The notes below the pieces were generated by a model. That model saw only the letters and a program-made list of their open reading frames with translations. It was not told where the DNA came from and made no database searches. Position numbers and translations under genes: made by a program. Source: Reinekea marina (GTDB taxonomy: Bacteria; Pseudomonadota; Gammaproteobacteria; Pseudomonadales; Natronospirillaceae). Taken from it: a stretch of 64,000 bases of DNA. The stretch covers positions 3,336,501-3,400,500 of the forward strand of contig NZ_JAUFQI010000001.1 of the NCBI RefSeq assembly GCF_030409715.1. The letters run 5' to 3'. Positions 15,892 to 24,296 of this stretch are shown here, in pieces; within the stretch, counting starts at the first letter, position 1, and every line of letters starts with the position of its first letter.

Positions 15892-16742
15892 ATAAACTAG
15901 CGCTTTCACAATACATAAAGCTCACTCGACTCGACCGCCCTATTGGCACTTACCTTCTTCTTTGGCCGACATTAACAGCGCTGTGGATCGCTTCGGGCGG
16001 GTTTCCGTCTATTAAGAATCTCATTATTTTTACGCTGGGTGTGTTATTCATGCGCTCCGCAGGTTGCGTAATTAACGATTACGCCGATCGGAAAATTGAC
16101 GGCCACGTTAAGCGAACAAATACCCGCCCCCTAGCCCAAGGTTTAGTCACTGAAAAAGAAGCGTTAATACTTTTTTCTGCGTTAGTGGGTGTCTCTTTTA
16201 TTTTAGTATTACTGACAAACGCATTAACGGTGTATATGTCTTTTGTTGGTTTAGCTCTTGCGTCGCTTTATCCATTTATGAAACGCCATACCTATTTGCC
16301 TCAGGTGGTACTCGGTGCCGCTTTCGCATGGGCGATTCCGATGGCATATACCGCCGCACAAGCCCCATTAGTTGATACCGTATGGTTACTATTTACCGCC
16401 AAAGTATTATGGACAGTGGCCTATGATACCCAGTACGCCATGGTCGATAGAGACGACGATATAAAAATTGGCGTGCGCTCAACTGCAATTTTATTTGGCG
16501 ATGCCGACAAGCTAATGATCGGCGTTCTGCAACTGCTGGCACTGCTGAGCTGGGTAGCGGTAGGCGTAAAAGCCGAATTCGGTTTGGTATGGTGGTTCGC
16601 CATTGCCATTTCAGCAGGGCTAATGAGTTATCAGCAGTGGTTAATCCGACATCGAGACCGCGATGCATGTTTTCAAGCATTCTTAAATAATCATTGGCTG
16701 GGGATGGCGCTATTTATAGCCGCGGTCGTGGAACTGCTCTAA
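15888..16742 (+). CDS. ubiA: 4-hydroxybenzoate polyprenyltransferase
   Basis: A 284-residue membrane enzyme with eight to nine helices that attaches the polyprenyl chain to 4-hydroxybenzoate. Both Asp-rich prenyl-diphosphate motifs are visible: NDYADRKIDGHVKRTNTRPL (about residues 64-83) and DTQYAMVDRDDDIKIGVRS (about residues 180-198). Start overlaps ubiC by 4 bp. It ends 80 bp before phoB. Confidence 0.95.
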   Translation: MNKLALSQYIKLTRLDRPIGTYLLLWPTLTALWIASGGFPSIKNLIIFTLGVLFMRSAGCVINDYADRKIDGHVKRTNTRPLAQGLVTEKEALILFSALVGVSFILVLLTNALTVYMSFVGLALASLYPFMKRHTYLPQVVLGAAFAWAIPMAYTAAQAPLVDTVWLLFTAKVLWTVAYDTQYAMVDRDDDIKIGVRSTAILFGDADKLMIGVLQLLALLSWVAVGVKAEFGLVWWFAIAISAGLMSYQQWLIRHRDRDACFQAFLNNHWLGMALFIAAVVELL

Positions 16743-16777
16743 CCTTTTAATTGGGAAAGATGGCAGAATTATGAATT

Positions 16778-16795
16778 TTGTCATCTTAATGTCAC
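16778..16795 (+). promoter_or_regulatory. Pho box upstream of phoB
   Basis: TTGTCATCTTAATGTCAC has two TGTCA repeats exactly 11 bp apart, as in the PhoB consensus CTGTCATAWAWCTGTCAY. It lies 52-69 bp before the phoB start and implies PhoB autoregulation. Confidence 0.85.
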
Positions 16796-16846
16796 AAAAC
16801 TTCTTTTTAATCGTGAGCTATTATGAACCCTATTCAGGAAACTGAC

Positions 16847-17548
16847 ATGGCAACACGAAGTATCTTAATCGTTGATGATGAATCGGCCATTCGCGATGTT
16901 ATCGCCGCTGCGCTCGAAATGGCGGGTTATCGCGCTTTAGAAGCAGGTAACGCGCAAGACGCTCATTCAATTATCGTCGACCAAAAGCCCGATTTAATAT
17001 TACTAGATTGGATGATGCCCGGCACCAGTGGGGTTGAATTGGCGCGTCGTTTAAAACGCGATGCTTTAACTCAAGAGATTCCCATTATTATGCTCACCGC
17101 CAAAGGCGAGGAAGAACATAAAATATCAGGCTTAGATGCCGGTGCCGACGATTACATCACTAAACCTTTTTCACCGCGTGAATTAGTGGCTCGATTAAAA
17201 GCCGTATTACGTCGCTCTACACCGGCCGGCGTTGATACTGTAGTTGAAGTAAAAGGTTTAACGTTAGACCCGACCAGCCACCGAGTATTTGCCGATGGCT
17301 CAGAGCTCAAGCTAGGACCCACCGAATTTAAATTGCTGCAATTTTTTATGACTCATCCTGAACGCGCTTATAGTCGAAGCCAGTTGCTTGATCACGTTTG
17401 GGGCGGTAATGTGTATGTAGATGAACGAACAGTCGATGTACATATTCGACGCTTACGAAAGCTATTAGGTGAGCAATACAAAACACTCGTACAAACAGTG
17501 AGAGGAACGGGGTATCGATTCTCTACTCAGTCGCCAGAGAGCCTCTAA
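16847..17548 (+). CDS. phoB: Phosphate-regulon response regulator PhoB
   Basis: About 233 residues from the ATG at 16847 ([13 protein letters not shown]), which has AGGAA upstream; an ATG at 16823 is also possible. Receiver domain with the acidic pair Asp10/11, phosphorylated Asp54 ([10 protein letters not shown]), Thr and Lys (LTAKGEE, ITKPF), followed by an OmpR-type winged helix (about residues 130-230) with [16 protein letters not shown] and RGTGYRF. It is followed 3 bp later by phoR. The Pho box upstream indicates positive autoregulation under phosphate starvation. Confidence 0.96.
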   Translation: MATRSILIVDDESAIRDVIAAALEMAGYRALEAGNAQDAHSIIVDQKPDLILLDWMMPGTSGVELARRLKRDALTQEIPIIMLTAKGEEEHKISGLDAGADDYITKPFSPRELVARLKAVLRRSTPAGVDTVVEVKGLTLDPTSHRVFADGSELKLGPTEFKLLQFFMTHPERAYSRSQLLDHVWGGNVYVDERTVDVHIRRLRKLLGEQYKTLVQTVRGTGYRFSTQSPESL

Positions 17549-17551
17549 TTT

Positions 17552-18871
17552 ATGATTCGGGATTTACGCAAATCTCATTACAAAAACCTAGCTATTTCAG
17601 CTTCTGTGGCCGTATCAGTGGGTTTTGTATTTGGCTATCCTTGGTTATTTTTGGCCGCTGCCAGTGCCAGCTATCTAATTTGGATTTTATACCAACAGCA
17701 CCGTCTTATTTCGTGGTTAATAAAAGGGGCGAAGAACGCACCGCCCAATGCTATGGGGTTATGGGGTGTAGTGTTCGATCACCTTTACATGGTACGCAAG
17801 AAACACCGCAAGCAAGTTAGACGGTATCGTGAAACCATTCAAAAAATCCGTACATCTAATCAGGCGTTGGCCGATGGTGTTATCACTTTAGATTCCAATG
17901 GCAACATAGAATCGTGGAACAAAGCCGCTGTTAAGTTATTGAATTTGAAAAAAGTCGACGAAGGTCATTTACTCACGAACTTGATTCGAGATCCTGAGTT
18001 CACAGACTACTACAACAAAGCACAAAACAAAGAACCGATCACTATAGAAAATCCGGCACACGCAAATCGTTCTCTGCAAATATCGATGACCGTCTACGGC
18101 GAAGGTGAGCGCTTACTATTGCTGCGCGATACCACTCGTTTAGAGAAGCTTGAAAAAATGCGGCAAGACTTTGTAGCCAACGCCTCGCATGAGCTCAAAA
18201 CACCAATTACAGTTGTTCAAGGTCATCTCGAGAATATTTTAAATTTCAATGATGATATTCCCCCTGCCATGCACAAAGCATTGCTCAGCATGTCGACGCA
18301 AGCAAAGCGTATGAACAACCTTGTCAATGATTTACTCATTCTCAGTAAACTCGATATTGACACCAGTGATGCGCCAATGAAGAAGATAAACATCCCAGAC
18401 TTAATGTCGCAGTTGATCGAAGATGCATTGCAATATGCGCACAGCATAGATAAGAAGTTAGACATTACATTTCAATGCCAAACCGATGCTATGTTGTTAG
18501 GGGATTTGGGTCAAATAAGAACGGCGTTGAGCAACTTAATATACAATGCAGTACGTTATAGCCCGTCTCAAAAGTCCATTGTCATCAGCTGGAAAAAATC
18601 GGCTCTGGGAGGTTTACTGACGGTTCAAGATCAAGGTTACGGCATTGAGCAACATCATATTCCTCGGCTTACCGAACGTTTTTATCGAGCCGACAAAGGC
18701 CGCTCAAGTGAAGACGGTGGCACTGGTTTAGGGCTGGCCATTGTGAAGCATATATTGAACCACCATAACGCCTATTTAGATATACAAAGCCAGCCTAATA
18801 TTGGTTCAGCCTTCACCTGTATTTTTCCCAAAAAGCGACTGAGCGAATTATCTCAACGCTCGCAAAACTAG
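17552..18871 (+). CDS. phoR: Phosphate-regulon sensor histidine kinase PhoR
   Basis: A 439-residue membrane kinase: two closely spaced N-terminal helices (about residues 12-48) without a periplasmic sensor, a PAS domain (ADGVITLDSNGNIESWNKAA, ~100-190), the dimerisation/phospho-acceptor helix FVANASHELKTPITVV with His213, and the catalytic domain with NLIYNAVRY (N box), DQGYGIEQ and GGTGLGLAIVKH. The lack of a periplasmic domain is normal for PhoR, which receives the phosphate signal through PstSCAB-PhoU, encoded 12 kb away. The stop codon overlaps the stop of the convergent response-regulator gene. Confidence 0.95.
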   Translation: MIRDLRKSHYKNLAISASVAVSVGFVFGYPWLFLAAASASYLIWILYQQHRLISWLIKGAKNAPPNAMGLWGVVFDHLYMVRKKHRKQVRRYRETIQKIRTSNQALADGVITLDSNGNIESWNKAAVKLLNLKKVDEGHLLTNLIRDPEFTDYYNKAQNKEPITIENPAHANRSLQISMTVYGEGERLLLLRDTTRLEKLEKMRQDFVANASHELKTPITVVQGHLENILNFNDDIPPAMHKALLSMSTQAKRMNNLVNDLLILSKLDIDTSDAPMKKINIPDLMSQLIEDALQYAHSIDKKLDITFQCQTDAMLLGDLGQIRTALSNLIYNAVRYSPSQKSIVISWKKSALGGLLTVQDQGYGIEQHHIPRLTERFYRADKGRSSEDGGTGLGLAIVKHILNHHNAYLDIQSQPNIGSAFTCIFPKKRLSELSQRSQN

Positions 18872-19803
18872 CGACGAACTTGAGCAATAAACTTACTCAG
18901 CGTTTCAAGTTTTTCTTGATCATCATCGACGATGCGAACATTAAGATTTAACCTTGAGCAACTGAGTGATTTTTCAGTTAAAGCAACCGATGTCACCATG
19001 GTATTTATGCGCGCCACGGCATCGGGATCGTTTTTCGGAACAATATCCACCACGACTTGATCTAGCACGGTAGGAGGAACGGTATCATCAAGTTCTACTG
19101 TCATGCTTAAGTCGGTTAAATTAATGTCTCGTAAGTCACCTTGCCAAGCGGCCTTGGGAGAGCGCACCGCGACTTTCGCTAATATGCTCGCTTTGGGTTT
19201 GGTTTTACCTGCTCTTATCGGCTCTTTATCGACTAATTTCGAACTGGGTGCACCCGTGGTTAGCAATGAAGCGCTGCCGGCTGAATTTGACGACGCAGGT
19301 TTTTTAGCCGCTTGCGGCGCAGCCCCTAGTAAGACACCCGCCGATTCATTAGCCGATCCAAATGTGGGCTTCATAGCTGCAGCCCCTTTTAAAATAGATT
19401 TTACCAACGCACCATGATTTACAGAGAGTAACTTAAGCACTTTTTTAAGGATTTGATCGTTACTAAAGGGCTTACCAATGTAATCGGATACGCCTGCTTG
19501 AACCGCTTCGACAACATTGGTTTTATCGCCACGACTGGTGACCATCATAAAGGGGGTCTTGGGTAGGCCGTTATCATTTTCATAAGCCCGTAACCATTGC
19601 AACACCTCGATGCCGGATTGCTCGGGCATTTCCCAATCACACAGCACTAAATCGTATTGCTTTTTAGACAACAGGCTTTGAGCTTTTTTGCCATTCACGG
19701 CTTCATCTATTTGGCACTGGGCAAACTGCTGCCGTAACGTTCTTTTGACTAGGTCACGAATAAAGGAAGCATCGTCGACCACAAGGAAACTTAAACTAGA
19801 CAT
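18868..19803 (-). CDS. Response regulator with C-terminal PilZ-like domain
   Basis: A 311-residue protein. Residues 5-125 form a CheY-like receiver (VVDDASFIRDLVK, phospho-acceptor Asp56 in LVLCDWEMPE, VTSRG, IGKPF). An Ala/Ser-rich linker (~140-200) leads to a C-terminal domain with WQGDLRDINLTDLSMTVELDD, similar to the DISxxG core of PilZ, but the usual N-terminal RxxxR c-di-GMP motif is not seen. It therefore may not bind c-di-GMP. It is convergent with phoR, their last 4 bp (CTAG) being shared. No partner kinase beside it. Confidence 0.75.
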   Translation of the reverse strand: MSSLSFLVVDDASFIRDLVKRTLRQQFAQCQIDEAVNGKKAQSLLSKKQYDLVLCDWEMPEQSGIEVLQWLRAYENDNGLPKTPFMMVTSRGDKTNVVEAVQAGVSDYIGKPFSNDQILKKVLKLLSVNHGALVKSILKGAAAMKPTFGSANESAGVLLGAAPQAAKKPASSNSAGSASLLTTGAPSSKLVDKEPIRAGKTKPKASILAKVAVRSPKAAWQGDLRDINLTDLSMTVELDDTVPPTVLDQVVVDIVPKNDPDAVARINTMVTSVALTEKSLSCSRLNLNVRIVDDDQEKLETLSKFIAQVRR

Positions 19804-19864
19804 GTATGAAGGATCTCTATTTTTGTATAGTTAAGCATAGCCGAACATCAAAACATTGCCGACA

Positions 19865-20671
19865 TTATTGGTCGATGTTAACGCGCAGTCGCCATTGCTG
19901 TTCGTCTGGAACCACAAATGAAAGTTCAGCATGGCGATATCTCAAATCCTGGCGCACGAGTCGCTGACAATCCTCTACCAAGGACTCTTCTGCGTTAACT
20001 GACAAATAGATTCGCTTCACTATTCGAGCCTGTATTTTTAGCACTGGCTGCGGCTCGGCGAATAAAAATGCCGCTCGCCACTCCTCGCGCAGTGCATTTT
20101 CTGGGTTATCCAAAAAAAAGCCAGGAATAGGATTGTGGCCATTGACGTTAAAATCATGGGTTGCGCCATATTGTACTGCTTTCAATAACGCTAAGCGCTC
20201 ATCATTCGACTGAAACACGTCGTGGTTGGCTTCTAACTCAACGCATATACCACTGAATTGATCAGCCAAACACTGCCAACCATAGTGACTCAAAGCACTG
20301 TTGAATAACCGTAGATAGCTTACTTTATGAAATCGCTCGGTAGAGTACTGATTTGAGCCAGGCTTGCTTTGTTGACGACGAGCCTTAATCCCCGCCTCTA
20401 TAGAAGGCATGAGCTTTTCAGATTGTTTCGTAAAATCTTCAAAACTGAGCAGCGCACTGATGTGCCCAGGTAAAGCTTCAAATTGACGCCGCAGCTCTTG
20501 GTTTATTTCATGCTCGGTAATGGGCGCTTGGGATAAAACTCGTTTATGACCTGTTTCTAAATAAGGACTGAGCTGATTCGATCCATGAAGTAAGGGTAAA
20601 CGGGCATTCTTCAAATGACCCAGCAATGCCGAAGACCCATATAAATGAAGAGAGGCAGTCGCCATTGTCAT
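19865..20671 (-). CDS. DUF2971-like protein
   Basis: A 268-residue cytoplasmic protein. The order HKVSYLRLFNSALSHYGWQCLADQFSGICVELEA, AVQYGATHDF and LREEWRAAFLFAEPQ matches the DUF2971 pattern (...WSHYADxHxGICLEF..., ...VxY..., ...WxxExExR...). These proteins are of unknown biochemical function and often travel in accessory loci. Assignment rests on this motif order only. The gene ends 61 bp before the response regulator start on the same strand. Its upstream region is shared with the CsrB-like RNA promoter, whose GacA-type site starts only 17 bp from this start codon. Confidence 0.5.
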   Translation of the reverse strand: MTMATASLHLYGSSALLGHLKNARLPLLHGSNQLSPYLETGHKRVLSQAPITEHEINQELRRQFEALPGHISALLSFEDFTKQSEKLMPSIEAGIKARRQQSKPGSNQYSTERFHKVSYLRLFNSALSHYGWQCLADQFSGICVELEANHDVFQSNDERLALLKAVQYGATHDFNVNGHNPIPGFFLDNPENALREEWRAAFLFAEPQPVLKIQARIVKRIYLSVNAEESLVEDCQRLVRQDLRYRHAELSFVVPDEQQWRLRVNIDQ

Positions 20672-20687
20672 TTTTTACTACTCCGTT

Positions 20688-20705
20688 TGTAAGACATTTC
20701 CTACA
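20688..20705 (+). promoter_or_regulatory. GacA/UvrY-type upstream activating site
   Basis: TGTAAG-ACATTT-CCTACA matches the GacA box TGTAAGN6CTTACA at all but one position. It lies about 165 bp upstream of the proposed start of the CsrB-like RNA, the usual distance for csrB/rsmZ promoters in gammaproteobacteria. Confidence 0.8.
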
Positions 20706-20851
20706 ACATTCGTACGTTAATTGGAAAACCCTTGTGATAGAGTCGACACTTTAAGAGGCACTTCTACGAGCTACGTAGCCTGTAGAGAAGCTTGTTATTT
20801 AGGCAAGCTTTTTGGCTCTAAAATTTGTCATATCCTCATCACAAAAAGCCA

Positions 20852-20857
20852 TATACT
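20852..20857 (+). promoter_or_regulatory. -10 box of the CsrB-like RNA promoter
   Basis: TATACT fits the sigma70 -10 hexamer. A TTGTCA at 20825-20830 could serve as -35 but its 21-bp spacer is long, in keeping with an activator-dependent promoter. Transcription would start near 20864. Confidence 0.5.
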
Positions 20858-20863
20858 AGATCT

Positions 20864-21101
20864 TGTTCAGGAAGAACTCCAAGGAAGTATAGCTAGGATT
20901 GGCGACCAACGGATGGAATGTGCTGCTCGGATGCAGACTTTGGACAAAACTCTACGGATAGAGCGCATTGGATGCACACGGAAGACCTCAGGACACGCCC
21001 TGGAACGGGTAAGCGAGTTACATGGATGTAATCGACTCAGGATGAGACTGTTCACGGAAGACAATTGCTTACGACTCCAGGGGAAAGCTCACTTTCCCCT
21101 T
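20864..21101 (+). ncRNA. csrB: CsrB/RsmZ-family regulatory RNA
   Basis: About 240 nt contain sixteen GGA triplets (first at 20870, last at 21082), several shown in the loops of short perfect hairpins: CTCTACGGATAGAG (20950-20963), GCATTGGATGC (20965-20975), TTACATGGATGTAA (21018-21031), CTCAGGATGAG (21036-21046). This is the hallmark of the RNAs that titrate the CsrA/RsmA translational regulator. It ends in an intrinsic terminator, GGGGAAAG-CTCA-CTTTCCCC (21080-21099), followed by a pyrimidine tract. A GacA site lies upstream. No csrA or gacA gene is in the window. The exact 5' end is an estimate. Confidence 0.85.
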
Positions 21102-21119
21102 CCCTTTCTCCCTAAATAT

Positions 21120-21932
21120 CTATGAACCAAGCGCTTCATTTATAAGCAAAGCCGAGCGGTAAGCCGCCTTTTGTAGCTGTGTTCTTAGCAACGCTTGCCC
21201 TTCTTTAATTAACGCTGCACTGTAACGCCCCTCTGTTGCAATGGGGTACACATGTTCACGTGCCAGCAAATGCGATTCAAATGCCCAATCTTGTGGCATC
21301 TTTGATTCGCTCCAAGTACTGAGATCCATATCTTTCATTTCGCGGAAATACTCTTGAGCCAAACTAAACCAACGCGTTTCAAACCTTCGGTACAGATCGT
21401 AATTCCAGATCCAGGCAAGATTAACGTCTTTGAGATCGCCATCTTTTAAATAAATCTTTTGGCCGCCCATATCACGCTTAAGCCCGGTATTGACCGGCAC
21501 ATGGAGCTGCACCATATAATGCATTAAATAGCCTAACGCCTTCTTTTTTTGCGCATTCGAAAACTGGTTCTCTTGCAGCACTTTTTTACTTTCTAACACA
21601 GCCCCTACAGAACAGGCGTTTTTTGGGCAGTGCTGTTGTGGATTAAACTCAGTATCTTCAACAGAAAACAGAGTAAGCTGCAGCGGCTGCATAGATCGAT
21701 TCTTTGCGCGCGAAACCTCTTGCTCTACTCTTGGCGCCATGGCAATGAGCTCACGCTGCCAGTTTGCCCCCAGTAGTGATTCCAAGCGGCCTTTAGCATT
21801 GTCATCTAAATACATCACCATCAACTGAGCCACCATAGAGTGGCCCTGCTCTTCGAACGCGCTAACCAAGGGCGATGCCGCTATCAAAAGTGAAGCGACT
21901 AGCCTCTTCGACTGTTCTGCTCGGCTAACCAT
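21120..21932 (-). CDS. S1/P1-nuclease-like protein with lost zinc ligands
   Basis: About 270 residues from the ATG at 21932; a longer frame starts at 21974. It has a signal peptide ending PLVSA before FEEQGHSMVAQ. The S1/P1 fold is recognisable from FEEQGH (WGxxGH in active enzymes), LGYLMHYMVQLHVPVNTG (cf. HFVGDIHQPLHVG), RDMGGQKIYL and NLAWIWNYDLY (cf. NLHSVWD). The mature N-terminal Trp, the Asp and second His of the HxxxDxHQPLH motif, and the His/Asp of NLHxxWD are replaced by Phe, Gln, Asn, Ala and Asn. Nuclease activity is therefore doubtful; it may be a periplasmic pseudoenzyme. It overlaps the DUF3392 gene. Confidence 0.7.
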   Translation of the reverse strand: MVSRAEQSKRLVASLLIAASPLVSAFEEQGHSMVAQLMVMYLDDNAKGRLESLLGANWQRELIAMAPRVEQEVSRAKNRSMQPLQLTLFSVEDTEFNPQQHCPKNACSVGAVLESKKVLQENQFSNAQKKKALGYLMHYMVQLHVPVNTGLKRDMGGQKIYLKDGDLKDVNLAWIWNYDLYRRFETRWFSLAQEYFREMKDMDLSTWSESKMPQDWAFESHLLAREHVYPIATEGRYSAALIKEGQALLRTQLQKAAYRSALLINEALGS

Positions 21933-22225
21933 CCAATGAATAAAAAGCTGATAACGACTAGAGGTCCTAACCATAATGCTCCTGCTAACAATAACAATTC
22001 ACGAACCACCGGCACCAAATAAACAGAAATAGCACCATAACCAACGGCACATAAGGCCACAAACACCAAGGTTCTAATAATAAAGTGCGCACCCTTCACC
22101 AATGCCCAAACAGCCTTGTTGATCCGAGCGCCATAAATCACCAGTATAGTGGCAATATAAGCTGATGCGATAAAAGTTAAATGAGGCCGAAACCAGCCCG
22201 AAAATACGGTCAATAAATCAGACAT
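21899..22225 (-). CDS. DUF3392-family inner-membrane protein
   Basis: A 108-residue protein with three predicted membrane helices, beginning MSDLLTVFSGWFRPHLTFIA and containing LNxxV-like INKAVWALVKGAHFIIRTLVFVALCAVGYGAISVYLVP, the layout of DUF3392. The family is of unknown function. The 3' end overlaps the start of the S1/P1-like gene by 34-76 bp, so the two are likely cotranscribed. Confidence 0.7.
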   Translation of the reverse strand: MSDLLTVFSGWFRPHLTFIASAYIATILVIYGARINKAVWALVKGAHFIIRTLVFVALCAVGYGAISVYLVPVVRELLLLAGALWLGPLVVISFLFIGWLAEQNSRRG

Positions 22226-22294
22226 GAACTCTGTTTCACCTAGTAATTGAATGGCCTAATATTGTGCCAGAGAATAATGCCATCAGGCACCTAG

Positions 22295-22591
22295 TTACGA
22301 TTTTTTTGCACGAATCCGACGATCACGCCAACTGCTGAAGACCAACCAGCCCACGGAGACGGCCAATGCAGAAGAAGTAAGTACCAACCAACCATAAAGC
22401 GTTGTTATTTCACGCATAACGATATCTTGCGTCGATCGCTCTAGTAAGTACTGCTCCACATGTCGCTCTAATGACCGATCAATGACATCGATGGTAATGG
22501 CCGATTGAAACAGAACGATATATGCGCCGGCAAAAACACCCACCAACAAGATTGAAATTATAAATTGCAGATAACGACTAATATTAGACAC
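22295..22591 (-). CDS. Two-helix membrane protein of unknown function
   Basis: A 98-residue protein: first helix at residues ~8-30, a ~30-residue loop rich in charged residues (DVIDRSLERHVEQYLLERST), a second helix at ~62-86, and a basic end WRDRRIRAKKS that should face the cytoplasm. No family recognised. It lies 69 bp upstream of the DUF3392 gene on the same strand. Confidence 0.5.
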   Translation of the reverse strand: MSNISRYLQFIISILLVGVFAGAYIVLFQSAITIDVIDRSLERHVEQYLLERSTQDIVMREITTLYGWLVLTSSALAVSVGWLVFSSWRDRRIRAKKS

Positions 22592-22669
22592 TAAATTACC
22601 TTAGAAAATTACGGAGCCTGTTATTGAAAAAGATTGATATTTGCTCACAACAAGATAGTCGCTAATCAT

Positions 22670-22694
22670 AAAAAAACCCAGCCGAAGCTGGGTT
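22670..22694 (-). terminator. Intrinsic terminator of the outer-membrane protein gene
   Basis: On the minus strand, AACCCAGC-TTCG-GCTGGGTT is followed by TTTTTTATG. It lies 28 bp after the stop codon of the gene at 22722. Confidence 0.88.
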
Positions 22695-22721
22695 AAAACT
22701 AGGTTTTGAAATAAGTGGTGC

Positions 22722-24107
22722 TTAGTAGAAAAAAGTAAAGCCGAAGTTCGCCGTCCAATTTTGTAATGCGTTATTATTAGATTCTAGATTAATGTCTAAT
22801 ACAGCACTCTCAGATGGTTTGAATGAAAAGCCCAAGTCAATTGCGTAGCCAGAATCTAAAATTTCTAGGCTAGAATCATCTTCAGTCACTTGAACGTAAT
22901 CTTCCTCGTAACCGGTACCTGCGTTATTCACTTTATTTTTAGTAAATGTTGATTTAGTGCTTGAGTAGGTTAAAACATCTATATTTGCACCTGCACGCCA
23001 AGTCCACTTTTGGCTCGCAGCAAACTCGGCCGAAACACGTACATTAGCATCAATATCGGTGCTTTCAGATGCGGTAATAGAAGTAACACCGGTAGGGCCC
23101 GTTGTATTATTGGCTGAATCTAGAGCATCGACAAATTTATTATCACTTACTGTGACCGAAGTAGAGCTTGAAGATGTCGTGTAATCCAAGTTTGGTTGGA
23201 TTTTAATTGCCGCGGGTCCAACATTTTTGCGGTGGTCTAAACCTACACTGAAAATAGTTTCTTTAGCATCTAGGATACTGCCAGAATCAGTGGTTGTGGT
23301 TTCATTTGTATCTGTTGCCGGTGCCGCTAAATTTTCATCAAACTGGGTTACAACACTGCGAGTAAAGCCTGTTGTTTCGTTGTTGTTGATAGCAATTCCA
23401 CCAGTAACATAGGTAGTTGAGTTAAACTTATAACGACCGGCTGCAGAGGCAACTAAGCCTCCCGTACGCTCGCTAGAAGTTGTACTTACGGTGGTACGAG
23501 TTTCGCGGTAAGTTGCCGTCGTATTGCCGTCGGTTGTTAACACATCAACAACGCTGAGGCTATCAACTGTACTTGCAGAGGGCAAAGATAGTGAAATGGT
23601 ACCATCGATAGGTAAATCATTTAACACAAACCCAGCTGCTATTTGTGCTTCGCTAGATTTGATAGCACGTTCGTTTGCTTTAACTTCTAAGCTGGCCGTA
23701 TCATTCCCGACAACTAAGTCTGTTTTGCCGTCTTCTTCAAGGTAAGTAAAGTTAGTTTGACCAGTAAATGATGTCACTAATAATTCGCTTTCGTTATCAA
23801 TTTCGTAACCTGAAGCGATACCTAAACCACCAAATCCTAAGTTTCCACCCCAGAATACATCGATGGCATTGCCACCTCTTCCGCCATGAACGGCTAACTT
23901 TTGATTGAATGCGTTAAATACATAACCAACGTTACCCCAATCGCTGAAAGTCACCTGGTTTTTTGTGTTTAGTATAAAAGCTGGATTATCGTAGGCTGTA
24001 TCTTTATCTGCTACCGATTCAACTGGATCACCAGCTAAGAATGAGCTCGCAGATGCTGAGCCAATTGATGCAATCGCAATTGCAGTAACTAACAAGTTCT
24101 TTTTCAT
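22722..24107 (-). CDS. Outer-membrane beta-barrel protein of unknown function
   Basis: A 461-residue protein with a signal peptide (MKKNLLVTAIAIASIGSASA), Ser/Thr/Asp-rich alternating strands and a C-terminal strand ENNNALQNWTANFGFTFFY ending in an aromatic residue, the usual Bam signal of outer-membrane barrels. The N-terminal mature part (DTAYDNPAFILNTKN) and GLDHRKNVGPAAIKIQPNLDY resemble the conjugal-transfer TraF-like/FadL-like barrels, but no family is certain. It has its own strong terminator and 189 bp upstream, so it is monocistronic. Composition suggests a surface-variable porin-like protein. Confidence 0.6.
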   Translation of the reverse strand: MKKNLLVTAIAIASIGSASASSFLAGDPVESVADKDTAYDNPAFILNTKNQVTFSDWGNVGYVFNAFNQKLAVHGGRGGNAIDVFWGGNLGFGGLGIASGYEIDNESELLVTSFTGQTNFTYLEEDGKTDLVVGNDTASLEVKANERAIKSSEAQIAAGFVLNDLPIDGTISLSLPSASTVDSLSVVDVLTTDGNTTATYRETRTTVSTTSSERTGGLVASAAGRYKFNSTTYVTGGIAINNNETTGFTRSVVTQFDENLAAPATDTNETTTTDSGSILDAKETIFSVGLDHRKNVGPAAIKIQPNLDYTTSSSSTSVTVSDNKFVDALDSANNTTGPTGVTSITASESTDIDANVRVSAEFAASQKWTWRAGANIDVLTYSSTKSTFTKNKVNNAGTGYEEDYVQVTEDDSSLEILDSGYAIDLGFSFKPSESAVLDINLESNNNALQNWTANFGFTFFY

Positions 24108-24296
24108 GGACTATAGACCCTATTGATAATTATTTCGTTTATTGTTCGAAAAGTGTTCAAAGCCCAGCGAATATATAGCTCATTTCAATAATTATCAATT
24201 TGATTAACTATTTTATTTAAAAGTTTTAGATCCTAGTCAATTTTTCGACACATTACTTTTGATATCAAGGTCGATTTCATTATAAAGACTTTAATG

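Noticed and set aside
20721..21125. 134-codon open frame on the plus strand
   Set aside because: It spans the GacA-controlled promoter and the GGA-rich hairpins of the CsrB-like RNA and has no protein family features; an RNA gene explains the sequence better.
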